The translations under genes were made by a program, and so were the position numbers. Shown here piece by piece: positions 34,187 to 43,137 of a stretch of DNA of 64,000 nt. Each line of letters starts with the position of its first letter. Position 1 is the first letter of the stretch. Under the pieces are notes generated by a model. That model had not been told where the DNA came from and made no database searches. It saw only the letters and a program-made list of their open reading frames with translations. This stretch comes from JBFHIJ01 sp963678775 (lineage in GTDB: Bacteria; Bacteroidota; Ignavibacteria; Kapaibacteriales; UBA2268). The stretch covers positions 1 through 64,000 of the forward strand of contig CAXXGR010000003.1 in NCBI GenBank assembly GCA_963678775.2, read 5' to 3'.

Positions 34187-35818
34187 TTATGCTAAAGTTT
34201 CTGCCATATCTGCTTCTACTGTTGTAATTGGTTTCAACTGGAATGTATCTACCAATATATTAAGCACTTCAGGCTCAATAAATGCCGGTAAAGTTGGACC
34301 AATTTTGATATTCTTAATACCTAAGTGCAATAGTGTAAGAAGAATAGCTACAGCTTTTTGTTCATACCAAGAAAGTATTAGAGAAAGTGGTAACGAATTT
34401 ACGTCTGTTTCAAATACTTCTGCTAAAGCAACAGCGATTTTGATTGCTGAGTAAGCATCGTTGCACTGACCAATATCTAATAATCTTGGGATTCCGTTAA
34501 TATCGCCAAATTCTAATTTATTGAAGCGGAATTTGCCACAAGCTAATGTCATTATTATACTATCTTTTGGTGCTTGAGTAGCAAAATCTGTATAGTAATT
34601 TCTACCGGATTTAGCGCCGTCACATCCACCAATTAAATAGAAATGTTTGATGTCGCCATTTTTAACAGCTTCTACTACTTTATCTGCTACAGAGAGTACA
34701 GCATTATGACCGAAGCCTGTTAAAATATTTTTTTCTTCTTCATCTGCTTCAAAACCCGGAGCTGCAAGAGCTGCATCAATTACTGGTTTGAAGTTTCTGT
34801 CACTGATATGAGTAATATTTGGCCAACTAACTAAACCGCAAGTAAATATTCTGTTTTCGTAAGACTCTTTTGGTTCCTGGATGCAGTTTGTTGTCATAAG
34901 CACTGCACCCGGGAAAGCAGCAAATTCTTTCCACTGATCCTGCCAAGCACCACCATAATTACCAGCTAAATGAGCATATTTTTTCAAATGTGGATAACCA
35001 AGTGCAGGAAGCATTTCGCCATGGGTATAGATATTTATTCCCATGCCTTCAGTCTGTTTCAATAACTCTTCCAAATCTTTAAGATCATGACCTGAAACAA
35101 GAATAGCTTTACCTTTTTTAGCTGTGATTCTTACCGGAGAAGGTTCAGGATGTCCGTAAGTACCTGTATTTGCAGAATCAAGCAACTCCATTACCTGCAA
35201 GTTTAATTCACCTGTTTCAAGTGCTTTGCCAAGAAGTTCTTCTGCAGTATGTTTTTCCAATGAATAGTGCAGAGTTTCATTTATTCTATCATAAATTTCT
35301 TGTTTTTCAAATCCTAATACATAAGCATGATGTGCATATGCAGCTAAACCTTTTAAGCCATATATAATTAGTTCTACGATACCGGTATAAGCTTTGCCTT
35401 CTTCTTCAAATCTTGTTTCCAAAGCTACCAAACCTGCCATAAGCATTAAATCATCAGGGTTTGGTACAAATTTAAAGTTTACAGGATGGTTTTCTTCAGA
35501 TGGAATGGAAATGCCCGCTTTTTCACATTCCGCTTTTGCTTCATCTAAGAGTTCACTGCCCTTTTGTATCTGCTCAACTATGCGTATATAATCGAAGCTA
35601 ACGTTAGTTACAGTTGTAAAAAGAGCTTCCATAATAAAAATATCGTATTTTTTATTATGTATACCTTCTCTTTTCAATTCAGTAGCTGCCCAAGCTAGAC
35701 CCTTAGCTTCAAATAATAATATATCCTGCATTATAGCAGTTTTTTCGTCTTTCCCACATACTCCAACATTAGTGTTGCATGCGCCTTTTGAGTTTTGTTC
35801 ACATTGGTAGCAAAACAT
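34187..35818 (-). CDS. hcp: Hydroxylamine reductase / hybrid cluster protein
   Basis: Iron-sulfur protein carrying an Fe4-S4 and a hybrid Fe-S-O cluster. Hcp proteins reduce hydroxylamine in vitro and act as NO reductases or nitrosylases in cells under nitrosative stress. The N-terminal cluster ligands are C3, C6, C14 and C21 in CYQCEQNSKGACNTNVGVC. Hybrid-cluster ligand regions are visible as SGHDL, THGEMLPALGYP, TTNCIQEP, the YLIGGCDGAK segment and DIGQCNDAYS. The 543-residue length is normal. It is divergent from an Rrf2-type regulator and has a palindrome within its promoter. No Hcr reductase gene is adjacent. Confidence 0.96.
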   Translation of the reverse strand: MFCYQCEQNSKGACNTNVGVCGKDEKTAIMQDILLFEAKGLAWAATELKREGIHNKKYDIFIMEALFTTVTNVSFDYIRIVEQIQKGSELLDEAKAECEKAGISIPSEENHPVNFKFVPNPDDLMLMAGLVALETRFEEEGKAYTGIVELIIYGLKGLAAYAHHAYVLGFEKQEIYDRINETLHYSLEKHTAEELLGKALETGELNLQVMELLDSANTGTYGHPEPSPVRITAKKGKAILVSGHDLKDLEELLKQTEGMGINIYTHGEMLPALGYPHLKKYAHLAGNYGGAWQDQWKEFAAFPGAVLMTTNCIQEPKESYENRIFTCGLVSWPNITHISDRNFKPVIDAALAAPGFEADEEEKNILTGFGHNAVLSVADKVVEAVKNGDIKHFYLIGGCDGAKSGRNYYTDFATQAPKDSIIMTLACGKFRFNKLEFGDINGIPRLLDIGQCNDAYSAIKIAVALAEVFETDVNSLPLSLILSWYEQKAVAILLTLLHLGIKNIKIGPTLPAFIEPEVLNILVDTFQLKPITTVEADMAETLA

Positions 35819-35860
35819 GATATTTCTCCCGTTTTGTTAATCAGATAAATAATTCTGCTT

Positions 35861-35892
35861 CTAATATAAGACTAAAAAGTCTTTAATACAAA
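35861..35892 (-). promoter_or_regulatory. hcp promoter with embedded palindromic operator
   Basis: On the minus strand, TTTG (35889-35892) and TATATTAG (35861-35868) are 20 bp apart and fit the -33/-7 pattern with one mismatch. Between them lies the palindrome AAGACT-AAAA-AGTCTT (35868-35883). A regulator bound there would block polymerase; the divergent Rrf2 protein is the obvious candidate. Confidence 0.55.
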
Positions 35893-35913
35893 TACTTTTT
35901 TAAAATTTTTTTG

Positions 35914-35921
35914 TATATTTG
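35914..35921 (+). promoter_or_regulatory. -7 promoter box of the Rrf2-type regulator gene
   Basis: TATATTTG matches TAnnTTTG perfectly and would start transcription near 35928, leaving a leader of about 20 nt with AAGGA before the ATG at 35948. The upstream TTG at 35933 is therefore a poor start choice. Confidence 0.55.
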
Positions 35922-35947
35922 TATAAAATTATTTGAGACAAGGACTT

Positions 35948-36391
35948 ATGACAGTAATTTTTTCGAAAAAATGCGAGTTGGGTTTGCAGGCAGTTTTATT
36001 TTTGTCTGCCCAGGATGAAGGTTCTCTATGGAATTCACAGGATGTATCAGAGAATCTCAATGTCCCCAAAGAATTTGTATCTAAAGTTTTACAGACTTTA
36101 ACAGCAAGTGGTATAGTCGGTTCCAAAAAAGGGAAAGCAGGTGGTTTTTTTCTTAATAGAGCCCCTAAAGACATCCGATTAATTGAAATAGTTTCGGCTA
36201 TAGATGGTTTAGATATGTTCGAAAACTGTGTTTTGGGATTTAGAGGCTGCTCGGTAGAAAAGCCTTGCCCTGTACATGACCAGTGGGGCAAGCTTCGCGC
36301 TGATGCTTATGAAATGCTAAGTCAGCAAAATTTAGAAGATTTAAAAGAAAAAACAATTACAAAAATCAACGACTTAATCAGAAGAAGATAG
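35948..36391 (+). CDS. Rrf2-family Fe-S transcriptional regulator
   Basis: A 147-residue winged-helix repressor or activator. The N-terminal half holds the DNA-binding helix region (VSENLNVPKEFVSKVLQTL) and the wing (KGKAGGFFLNRAPKDI). Three cysteines, in CVLGFRGCSVEKPC (Cx6Cx5C), sit where NsrR and IscR bind an iron-sulfur cluster. Being divergent from hcp suggests an NsrR-like sensor of NO or nitrosative stress that controls hcp; NsrR itself is only a possible name. The start is ATG 35948, with AAGGA upstream. Confidence 0.88.
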   Translation: MTVIFSKKCELGLQAVLFLSAQDEGSLWNSQDVSENLNVPKEFVSKVLQTLTASGIVGSKKGKAGGFFLNRAPKDIRLIEIVSAIDGLDMFENCVLGFRGCSVEKPCPVHDQWGKLRADAYEMLSQQNLEDLKEKTITKINDLIRRR

Positions 36392-36487
36392 CAATTTTTA
36401 TTAGCTATATGACACTTTAGCGACTATCATGTTATTGATAGCTGCTTTACATATAATAGGTAAATGCTATAGTGTTGGTGCTGTGCA

Positions 36488-37258
36488 TTAGATTCTTTTT
36501 TGCAGGATCCATATTTCGCTATTGCCAGCCACATCCAATATTTTTAATAGCTTTGGAACTTTAACTATATTTTCTGTATCAGTCCTTTCAACTATATGCA
36601 AACCAAATTCTGCAAGATATTTGATAAATTCATCCGTTCTGCCGTAATACCTTTTCCTAAAAAAGTCCTGCACAACGAGATAACCATTTAACTCTAAAGC
36701 ACGTATTATTTCCTGAAAGACAGCTTTTAAATCATGCTCTTTCATCGTATGAATAGCATAATTACTTATAATAAGCGCCATAGAAGCATTTTTAACCGGC
36801 AAGTCGAAGCCACTGCCTTCAGTAAAAGCAACACGCTCAGATACTCCCTCCAAATTGGCGTTAAGTATACATTGCTTTTTAGAATAATCCCATTTTTTTG
36901 ACCATATATCAATACCAAAAACATGCAAATCTGGATACGCTTTTGATAATTTGATTGCGGCTATTCCATTGCCTGTACCAATGTCTAAAGCATTGCCTGA
37001 TATATCGCCGGGAACTTTACTTATCAAAGCTTCCGACAGCTCATGCTGTATTTTAAAGTTATTCTTTCTCAGCAGGAAGTGACCTGCTAAATATGAACCG
37101 TAAAACAGTGTTAACACAGCAATACATGACAATGCAATTTGAGATATAACACTATCAGAGTTGATAAAAAACGGAAGACAAAGAACAAACATCATCAATA
37201 CAGCAGAGAAGTTCTTTATAGGCAGCCATGTTTTATAATCAGGTTTTTGCTGTTCCAT
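36488..37258 (-). CDS. Membrane-anchored class I SAM-dependent methyltransferase
   Basis: A 256-residue protein with two hydrophobic helices at about residues 15-60 and then a cytoplasmic methyltransferase domain. Motif I is ALDIGTGNGIAAIKLSKAYP, with the acidic GIDIW after it; FDLPVKNASMALIISNYAIH marks the motif II-III area. It starts 7 bp after the glycosyltransferase gene on the same strand, so the two are co-transcribed. The acceptor is unknown; lipid or quinone-type substrates would fit a membrane anchor. Confidence 0.75.
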   Translation of the reverse strand: MEQQKPDYKTWLPIKNFSAVLMMFVLCLPFFINSDSVISQIALSCIAVLTLFYGSYLAGHFLLRKNNFKIQHELSEALISKVPGDISGNALDIGTGNGIAAIKLSKAYPDLHVFGIDIWSKKWDYSKKQCILNANLEGVSERVAFTEGSGFDLPVKNASMALIISNYAIHTMKEHDLKAVFQEIIRALELNGYLVVQDFFRKRYYGRTDEFIKYLAEFGLHIVERTDTENIVKVPKLLKILDVAGNSEIWILQKRI

Positions 37259-37265
37259 GTTTGTT

Positions 37266-38387
37266 TTAAATTTTATCGTAAAGTGTTTCTATTGCGTTTG
37301 CCATAGTTTTCCAATTGTAACTCTTCTTGTACTTTTGGATGTTTTCGATACTGTTAGTAAAGTTGCCCGATTCGAAGAAGTCTTTAATCGCATTAGTTAT
37401 ATCATTGGCATTTGGTCGTTTTATCATAGCACCTGTCCCAAATGGTTCTATCATTTCTTTTAACCCACCAACATCTGTAGCTATAACTGGTAAATCAAAA
37501 TGATAACTTATACCCACTATACCACTCTGGGTAGCTGATTTATAAGGCAATACGCAAGCATCCGCCACAGAGAAGAAACGGCTTACTTCATCATCTCCAA
37601 TATACCTGACATTTAGACCAACTTTGGCTCGCAAATCCATCCTATCTATCATTTCGTCATATTTGTCAAAACTTCCGTAGACTTCACCGGCAATTAACAA
37701 AAAGTAGTCTTCGGGTAACTGTTTCATGGACTGCAAGAGTAAATCTAATCCTTTATAATCCCTGATAAAACCAAAAAACAATAACACTTTGCTTTTCTCG
37801 GGTATATTCATTGCCTTACGAGCATTAACCTTTTGCATCTTCAAACCGAAATGATCATACAGAGGATGTGGATGATGCTCAAACAGAGCATCTGGTTTTA
37901 ATTTCAACAAATCTTCTTTAACTGCATCACTCATCACAATAAATGCATCGTTTGCATTCAGAAAGTATTTGATAAGGCTAATATCTCCCGGTCTGGGTTC
38001 ATGAGGGATGACATTATCTAAAATGCTTATAGACTTAGTTCCTGTTTTACTAAGATATTTTGCTACTTTACCTAATGATGGAGCAAAATATGGCATCCAG
38101 AATTTGGTCAAAAGTAAATCCGGTTTGAACGGAGCTATCTTTTTTGCAGCACGTAAGTAGCTCAGTGGATTAGCTGTATCCAATACTTTTTTTGAATCAA
38201 TAATCTCAGCCGTGTCCCCATCCTGAACTAATTGAGTTTTACCCGGAAAAAGGAAATCAGGATACTGCCTCAAAAAAGTATACGGGATGATGTCATGCTT
38301 ATCAGCAAACTCTTTATACAGAGCTGCATTAAACTGAGCAATACCACCTCTGTAAGGGTAAAATGTAGATAAATATGCAATTCTCAT
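37266..38387 (-). CDS. Glycosyltransferase, GT4 family (GT-B fold)
   Basis: Cytoplasmic, nucleotide-sugar-dependent retaining glycosyltransferase of 373 residues. The N-terminal acceptor domain begins MRIAYLSTFYPYRGGIAQF. The C-terminal donor domain has VLLFFGFIRDYKGLDLLLQS, RYIGDDEVSRFFSVADACVL and the SGIVGISYHFDLPVIATDVG loop, in place of the usual E-x7-E pair. It is upstream of, and coupled with, a methyltransferase. Donor and acceptor sugars cannot be deduced. Confidence 0.88.
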   Translation of the reverse strand: MRIAYLSTFYPYRGGIAQFNAALYKEFADKHDIIPYTFLRQYPDFLFPGKTQLVQDGDTAEIIDSKKVLDTANPLSYLRAAKKIAPFKPDLLLTKFWMPYFAPSLGKVAKYLSKTGTKSISILDNVIPHEPRPGDISLIKYFLNANDAFIVMSDAVKEDLLKLKPDALFEHHPHPLYDHFGLKMQKVNARKAMNIPEKSKVLLFFGFIRDYKGLDLLLQSMKQLPEDYFLLIAGEVYGSFDKYDEMIDRMDLRAKVGLNVRYIGDDEVSRFFSVADACVLPYKSATQSGIVGISYHFDLPVIATDVGGLKEMIEPFGTGAMIKRPNANDITNAIKDFFESGNFTNSIENIQKYKKSYNWKTMANAIETLYDKI

Positions 38388-38486
38388 GTTTTAGGCTACT
38401 ATTTCTTGTTGATACTTTACAAAGATAAGAATTTAGCAAATTGCAAGCCAATAAGAATAATAAAAACTATGATTTAGTTATACCTA

Positions 38487-39659
38487 CTAATCTAAGTCGA
38501 ATGAAAAAGCGATATATAATGCAAAACGGTCTTTTATTCTTTCTCCCCTAAGCCTACTAAAGTAAGAACCACCTATTCTCAAATCTACACCATCAGCACG
38601 TGTTCCAACTCCTAGAGACATAGACATTGCATAAGAAGCTTCATACCAATCATGAACTAACAAGTCTATAGATGTGAACGTAAAACCTCCCTGTCTATTA
38701 CTATTTAAAAAAAACATTGGTGTAAAGCCTATCCCTAATTCTGGGCGCATCATTTTTAAAGTAAAAGATGGTGTAAATCTACCAGGTGCATTTTGTGGGA
38801 CAGTATAAGCAAAAACTGCTCCGTAAGATTTGAAATAGCTAAGCGCTCCTAATCGAAAAGTAGATGGTGGAAGATACTTTTTATATATCAAATTGGGCAC
38901 ATTTTCCAGCCTTTTCTTTTCTTTAAATCCGGCAACTCCTGAGTTCTGATAATCTCTAAAAGTTGGATTTGCTTCAGCAATTAATCCATCGCTATTTGAG
39001 GAGTAATCTATAGAATTATAATACTTTATAAACTGTTTTGCACAGCTATAAACTCCTTTGTAAGCGAGTGCATTCATTTTAGATAAATCCGGGCTTTCCA
39101 TTTGGAGAGAATCGATACTTTCGGCAAAGAAGTAGTAATAATTACCATTGACTTGATAATAAAATTCTATCCCAAATTTTTGGTAATAACATGCCTGATA
39201 AATATATATATCTTCGCTAATTTCATGTTCCAATATATTTACAGTTACTTTGACATCTTTATTATCTGGCATATCAGTTTCAATAAGAGTTTCCAAAGCT
39301 TTCTGGACAAAAGTATTTTTATTGGTATCTATGTTATAATAATACCTTGTATTTTGAAAAGCTTCTTCTTCTATTTCATTAAATATAGCGAAGTAGTCCT
39401 GCTCCTCTAAATATTTAAAATTTTCTATATTTTCCTCTGGATTAAATAACACCTCAGAGTTCTCAGGATTAGCAACAACCCCTTTATAAAAAACTGAATC
39501 AATATCAATGCCTTGTGTCTTTAAGTTCTTTCCGGTTATTTCAGGATTATTTGGATTGAAATCTTCGGTATATATTTTATTTGTAACGCAAGAGCTTAAA
39601 AGCAAAACAAACAAAGTTGCAATAGAAAGAATTTTAAAACTAATTATTTTGTTAATCAT
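38487..39659 (-). CDS. Lipoprotein with C-terminal beta-barrel-like domain, unknown function
   Basis: A 390-residue protein that I do not recognise. The start is ATG 39659, because it gives a clean lipoprotein signal (MINKIISFKILSIATLFVLL with lipobox LSSC); the frame is open to 39710. Residues about 20-230 contain an alpha/beta domain rich in tyrosine. The last 140 residues alternate polar and hydrophobic residues and end in an aromatic-flanked strand (FALYIAFSFDLD), as outer-membrane barrel proteins do. A monocistronic gene with no diagnostic neighbours. Confidence 0.65.
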   Translation of the reverse strand: MINKIISFKILSIATLFVLLLSSCVTNKIYTEDFNPNNPEITGKNLKTQGIDIDSVFYKGVVANPENSEVLFNPEENIENFKYLEEQDYFAIFNEIEEEAFQNTRYYYNIDTNKNTFVQKALETLIETDMPDNKDVKVTVNILEHEISEDIYIYQACYYQKFGIEFYYQVNGNYYYFFAESIDSLQMESPDLSKMNALAYKGVYSCAKQFIKYYNSIDYSSNSDGLIAEANPTFRDYQNSGVAGFKEKKRLENVPNLIYKKYLPPSTFRLGALSYFKSYGAVFAYTVPQNAPGRFTPSFTLKMMRPELGIGFTPMFFLNSNRQGGFTFTSIDLLVHDWYEASYAMSMSLGVGTRADGVDLRIGGSYFSRLRGERIKDRFALYIAFSFDLD

Positions 39660-39848
39660 GATTATCTTTAAATATACACATACTAAATTCTGGAATGCTA
39701 AAATAATCATATTTTACTCAATATGAAAATTATATCTAACTTATATAATAAAGAAATTGCGGCTTAAAATATTTAGCATTTCGTTAAGTCCTAAAAAAGA
39801 GCGAAATTGCATAATAATATATAGCAACTTTTAAAACTAAGGATTTAC

Positions 39849-40919
39849 ATGTCTAATAAATTGAGTATAAAAGACTTTAGTATTGCTGAGCTTGAGCAAT
39901 ATCTGGTAGATATGGGCGAAAAGAAGTTCCGAGCGAAGCAAATTTTGGACGAAATTTATGGTAGAAGGATTGATAGCTTTCAAGATGCTACTACTCTTCC
40001 CGCAGAACTTAGAAGCAGGCTTGAGGAATATTTAGAAATATGCAATGTAAAAATAGCTAAAAAAAGAGTCAGCGAAGACGGTTCTATCAAATACCTGTTT
40101 ACACTGAAAGATAATTATAGCATAGAAGCAGTTTATATGCCTTGGTATGATGAGTCCGGCGAAAATATAGAAAGAGTTTCTCTTTGTATCTCTTCTATGG
40201 CAGGTTGCCCGGTTGGCTGTGCCTTCTGCGCTACAGGAACTCTTGGCTTCCAAAGAAACTTAACAGCTTCGGAAATAATCGACCAAATCCTATTAGTTGA
40301 AAAAGATTTGAACTGTAAGATAAAAAACATTGTATATATGGGCATGGGCGAGCCGCTTATGAATTATAATAATGTTGTAAAATCTATAGAAATTATGGCA
40401 GATGAAAGGATTAAACTTGTTTCCCGTAAGAGAATTACTCTTTCTACCGCTGGCGTAGCTCCCAGAGTTAAGCAGCTAGCAAAAGAGAAATACCCTGTGA
40501 AACTGGCAATATCTTTACATGCTACAACTAACGGACTCAGAGAAAAACTTATGCCTATATCTAAATCTTTCTCTATCCAAAAGCTGATGGATGCTGTGGA
40601 AGAATACTACAGAGAAACAAAAATGGGTATTACTTATGAGTATATTCTTTTTGAAGGACTAAACGACACTGATGAAGACATAAAACGTCTTACTAAAATA
40701 GCTCGCAGAGTTCCTTCTCGCGTAAATGTTATTCCATTTAATGATATTTCTTTTACAGGTGCAAAAGGATTTGTCGAAGAGCTGAAACCGGCTAGCAAAG
40801 AAAATATGAAAAGCTTTGCCGATAAACTCAGACAAAACAAAGTGCCGGTTATACTTCGCGATACTTTTGGCGGAGATATCGAAGCGGCTTGTGGCCAGTT
40901 AGCATTGTCAAACGATTAA
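39849..40919 (+). CDS. rlmN: Dual-specificity RNA methyltransferase RlmN
   Basis: Radical SAM enzyme that methylates C2 of A2503 in 23S rRNA and A37 in some tRNAs. The radical SAM cluster motif is CPVGCAFC near residue 120. YMGMGEPLMNYNNV and the RKRITLSTAGV segment are typical, and the C-terminal cysteine for the methyl-protein intermediate lies in AACGQLA near residue 350. The length of 356 residues is normal. The gene has AAGGAT upstream and is followed closely by two small genes. Confidence 0.96.
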   Translation: MSNKLSIKDFSIAELEQYLVDMGEKKFRAKQILDEIYGRRIDSFQDATTLPAELRSRLEEYLEICNVKIAKKRVSEDGSIKYLFTLKDNYSIEAVYMPWYDESGENIERVSLCISSMAGCPVGCAFCATGTLGFQRNLTASEIIDQILLVEKDLNCKIKNIVYMGMGEPLMNYNNVVKSIEIMADERIKLVSRKRITLSTAGVAPRVKQLAKEKYPVKLAISLHATTNGLREKLMPISKSFSIQKLMDAVEEYYRETKMGITYEYILFEGLNDTDEDIKRLTKIARRVPSRVNVIPFNDISFTGAKGFVEELKPASKENMKSFADKLRQNKVPVILRDTFGGDIEAACGQLALSND

Positions 40920-40931
40920 TCAGAGAAAATT

Positions 40932-41837
40932 ATGAAGTATTTTGCTATTCTTGTTTTTGTTGTTATCTCATTTGTTTCTGCTTATGCGATAGAGCTCCCT
41001 AGAGATTTGATGATGGGAGAAGATTACACTTACGTTATCCGTATGACAAACGGAGATGTAATGACAGGCTCTATTGTGGAATTTAAAAATAGTACTGACA
41101 ATGGCGAAGGATTCCGTTTTAAAATGGAAATAGGCACTGCCACAATCTACGCCAATCAGATAAAAGAAATAAAACTATACGAAGATAGCTACAGACACGA
41201 CAGCAGAGTATTTTTACTGCCGACAGCCAAAGCAATAAAGAACAATCATTACTTTGGCTCTTTCGAGCTTCTTTTCTTCAATGCAGGCATAGGCATTACT
41301 GATTATGTTTCCGTGATGGTAGGCAGATCCGTTTTACCTTTCATCAATGGAACTGACCAGATAACTAATTTAGATACTAAGATTACCTTTTATGATCAGC
41401 AATTTGAAGATTATGATGGTGGCTTAGCTCTTGCCGTCGGAGGTAATCTTGCGTTTATTAATGATAACAACAGGCTTATACATGGCTACGCTGTTGCCAC
41501 ATTTACAGGGGCAAAGTCCCGTTTAACAGGTAACGTATATTACAAAGCTGGCAGTGCTGACTATTACGATGTACGTTTTAGGGATCAGCTCTTAGATTTG
41601 CAATATGCAGACGGAGCGTTCGGCGTCGGCTTAGGTGTTGATACCCGAATTGACAGCTGGAAAGGAATACATGTGATAGGCGAACTTTGGAACAATAACG
41701 TAGAGAAACCAACGAACACTGCAGTTTTGCTTGGAGTTAGACTGTGCAATACTGAATTTGCAGCAGACTTTGGTTTTGCCTTCTCCACTGCTCCTTTCGC
41801 AGCACCATTCGCAAGTTTTGTATGGACTATGTTTTAG
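40932..41837 (+). CDS. Exported protein of unknown function, probable outer-membrane barrel
   Basis: A 301-residue protein with signal peptide MKYFAILVFVVISFVSAYA. After the signal comes a short SH3-like stretch (YVIRMTNGDVMTGSIVEFKN) and then repeated amphipathic strands ending AAPFASFVWTMF, a C-terminal pattern typical of outer-membrane proteins. It starts 12 nt after rlmN and ends 9 nt before the GatC-like gene, so all three are probably one transcript. I do not recognise the family. Confidence 0.65.
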   Translation: MKYFAILVFVVISFVSAYAIELPRDLMMGEDYTYVIRMTNGDVMTGSIVEFKNSTDNGEGFRFKMEIGTATIYANQIKEIKLYEDSYRHDSRVFLLPTAKAIKNNHYFGSFELLFFNAGIGITDYVSVMVGRSVLPFINGTDQITNLDTKITFYDQQFEDYDGGLALAVGGNLAFINDNNRLIHGYAVATFTGAKSRLTGNVYYKAGSADYYDVRFRDQLLDLQYADGAFGVGLGVDTRIDSWKGIHVIGELWNNNVEKPTNTAVLLGVRLCNTEFAADFGFAFSTAPFAAPFASFVWTMF

Positions 41838-41846
41838 AGAGTACTT

Positions 41847-42119
41847 ATGCCTAAAACCAACAACATAGAAAAACTTTGCAGGCTCTCAGGTCTTAATCCG
41901 GAGTTAGAAAATATAGAGCAATTGGAACATGATTTAGAGAGAAATATTGAAATTGTATCTGCTCTGAGAAATGTAAAAATTAGGCAAGATATTACTATGC
42001 AAGTTGCACAAGACTGCTCAGTGGAAGATATTCCGGATAAGTTCGGTAATCCGGAAAGACTTAGAGCTCACTTCCCGGAAAGAGAGGGAAATGAGCTTAA
42101 AGTAAAAAAAGTGCTTTGA
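41847..42119 (+). CDS. GatC-like small protein (divergent)
   Basis: The 90-residue protein has the length and layout of Asp/Glu-tRNA amidotransferase subunit C: an N-terminal helix (IEKLCRLSGLNPELENIEQL), a central linker, and a C-terminal strand, ERLRAHFPEREGNELKVKKVL, which resembles the family's KNAPEREGNYFKVPKVL ending. GatC stabilises GatA in transamidation of misacylated tRNA. The match is partial, and gatA or gatB are not adjacent. It could be an authentic but divergent GatC, or a protein derived from it. Confidence 0.55.
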   Translation: MPKTNNIEKLCRLSGLNPELENIEQLEHDLERNIEIVSALRNVKIRQDITMQVAQDCSVEDIPDKFGNPERLRAHFPEREGNELKVKKVL

Positions 42120-42134
42120 TATTCATCTATAATT

Positions 42135-42899
42135 CTATTTAATTAGCCAGCTTACACCACAAGAATAGAAATTGTATCTTTCTGTGATACATGTACCGAA
42201 AGAAACGTCAAGCTGTACAGTTTCAGAAAGTTTATAAGTAAGACCATTATCATAATAAAGTACAACCTCTTCAATACTGTTAATCTCAGAATACAATTCC
42301 ACGAAAGCTCCGACCTTATCATTGATCTCGAAACCTGATGCAACCGAGGCAAATGCATACTCCACCTCAGCACCATCCGGATCAAGTCCATCAACGAATA
42401 TACCTAGGTTATACCCCATTGACCAACCATCAGTTACATCATGAGAAGCCGCTATTATTGCATATGGATTTGGACTGCTTGTTTCTCCGCCGAGATTTGC
42501 ATTATTGAGTTCGCAGCCAGCTAAAAAACCTAATCCAAAACCACCATCAAGTATATTTAATTTTACAGATACATCATAAGCGGAAAAATGACTCATTTCT
42601 ATTTTTTCAGGAATAGCGTCAAAAGAATTAGTAATATAGGAAGTCCCTAATCTTAGTTCCATAAAGCTAAAAACACCTACCCTAAACAATGTGGAGGGAA
42701 GAGACATTACTTTAGCATTCATATCTATTTTGTCAATATTTATTGTATACATTTCCAACATTGCACCGGTTTCGATTTGTACCGTACCGGGTTTGACGGT
42801 ATTAGGAGACTCTGTCATATCCGGTCTGTCAGTAATCATATCCTGAGAGTAAAGTGAAGTAGAGAGAAGTAACATAAGTAATAGATGTTTGAATTTCAT
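42135..42899 (-). CDS. Exported MetA-pathway/transporter-like outer-membrane protein
   Basis: A protein of about 254 residues with signal peptide MKFKHLLLMLLLSTSLYS. The mature start TDRPDMTESPNTVKPGTVQI is a hallmark of a large family of putative outer-membrane channels annotated as MetA-pathway of phenol degradation. Amphipathic strands fill the rest. I start at ATG 42899; the frame is open 12 codons further. The substrate is unknown, and the family name should not be read as evidence for phenol breakdown. Confidence 0.7.
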   Translation of the reverse strand: MKFKHLLLMLLLSTSLYSQDMITDRPDMTESPNTVKPGTVQIETGAMLEMYTINIDKIDMNAKVMSLPSTLFRVGVFSFMELRLGTSYITNSFDAIPEKIEMSHFSAYDVSVKLNILDGGFGLGFLAGCELNNANLGGETSSPNPYAIIAASHDVTDGWSMGYNLGIFVDGLDPDGAEVEYAFASVASGFEINDKVGAFVELYSEINSIEEVVLYYDNGLTYKLSETVQLDVSFGTCITERYNFYSCGVSWLIK

Positions 42900-43137
42900 A
42901 TGACAGCCTGATGTGATGTAAAAAATATCACACAATATAGCACATATGAATTATTAAAGCAACAAATATATTCTTTGTGGAATCTATAAGAAACATTATA
43001 TATTGTAGTTTTTTTATAGTAAATATATTTTTAGCAGAAACTTGCTGTAAGTCAAGATCACTAATAATTATAGCTGATAGGATATCTTTAGAAATTAGAA
43101 ACTATTTTTCAGCTATAGATATAAAACCTCCTCCTCC

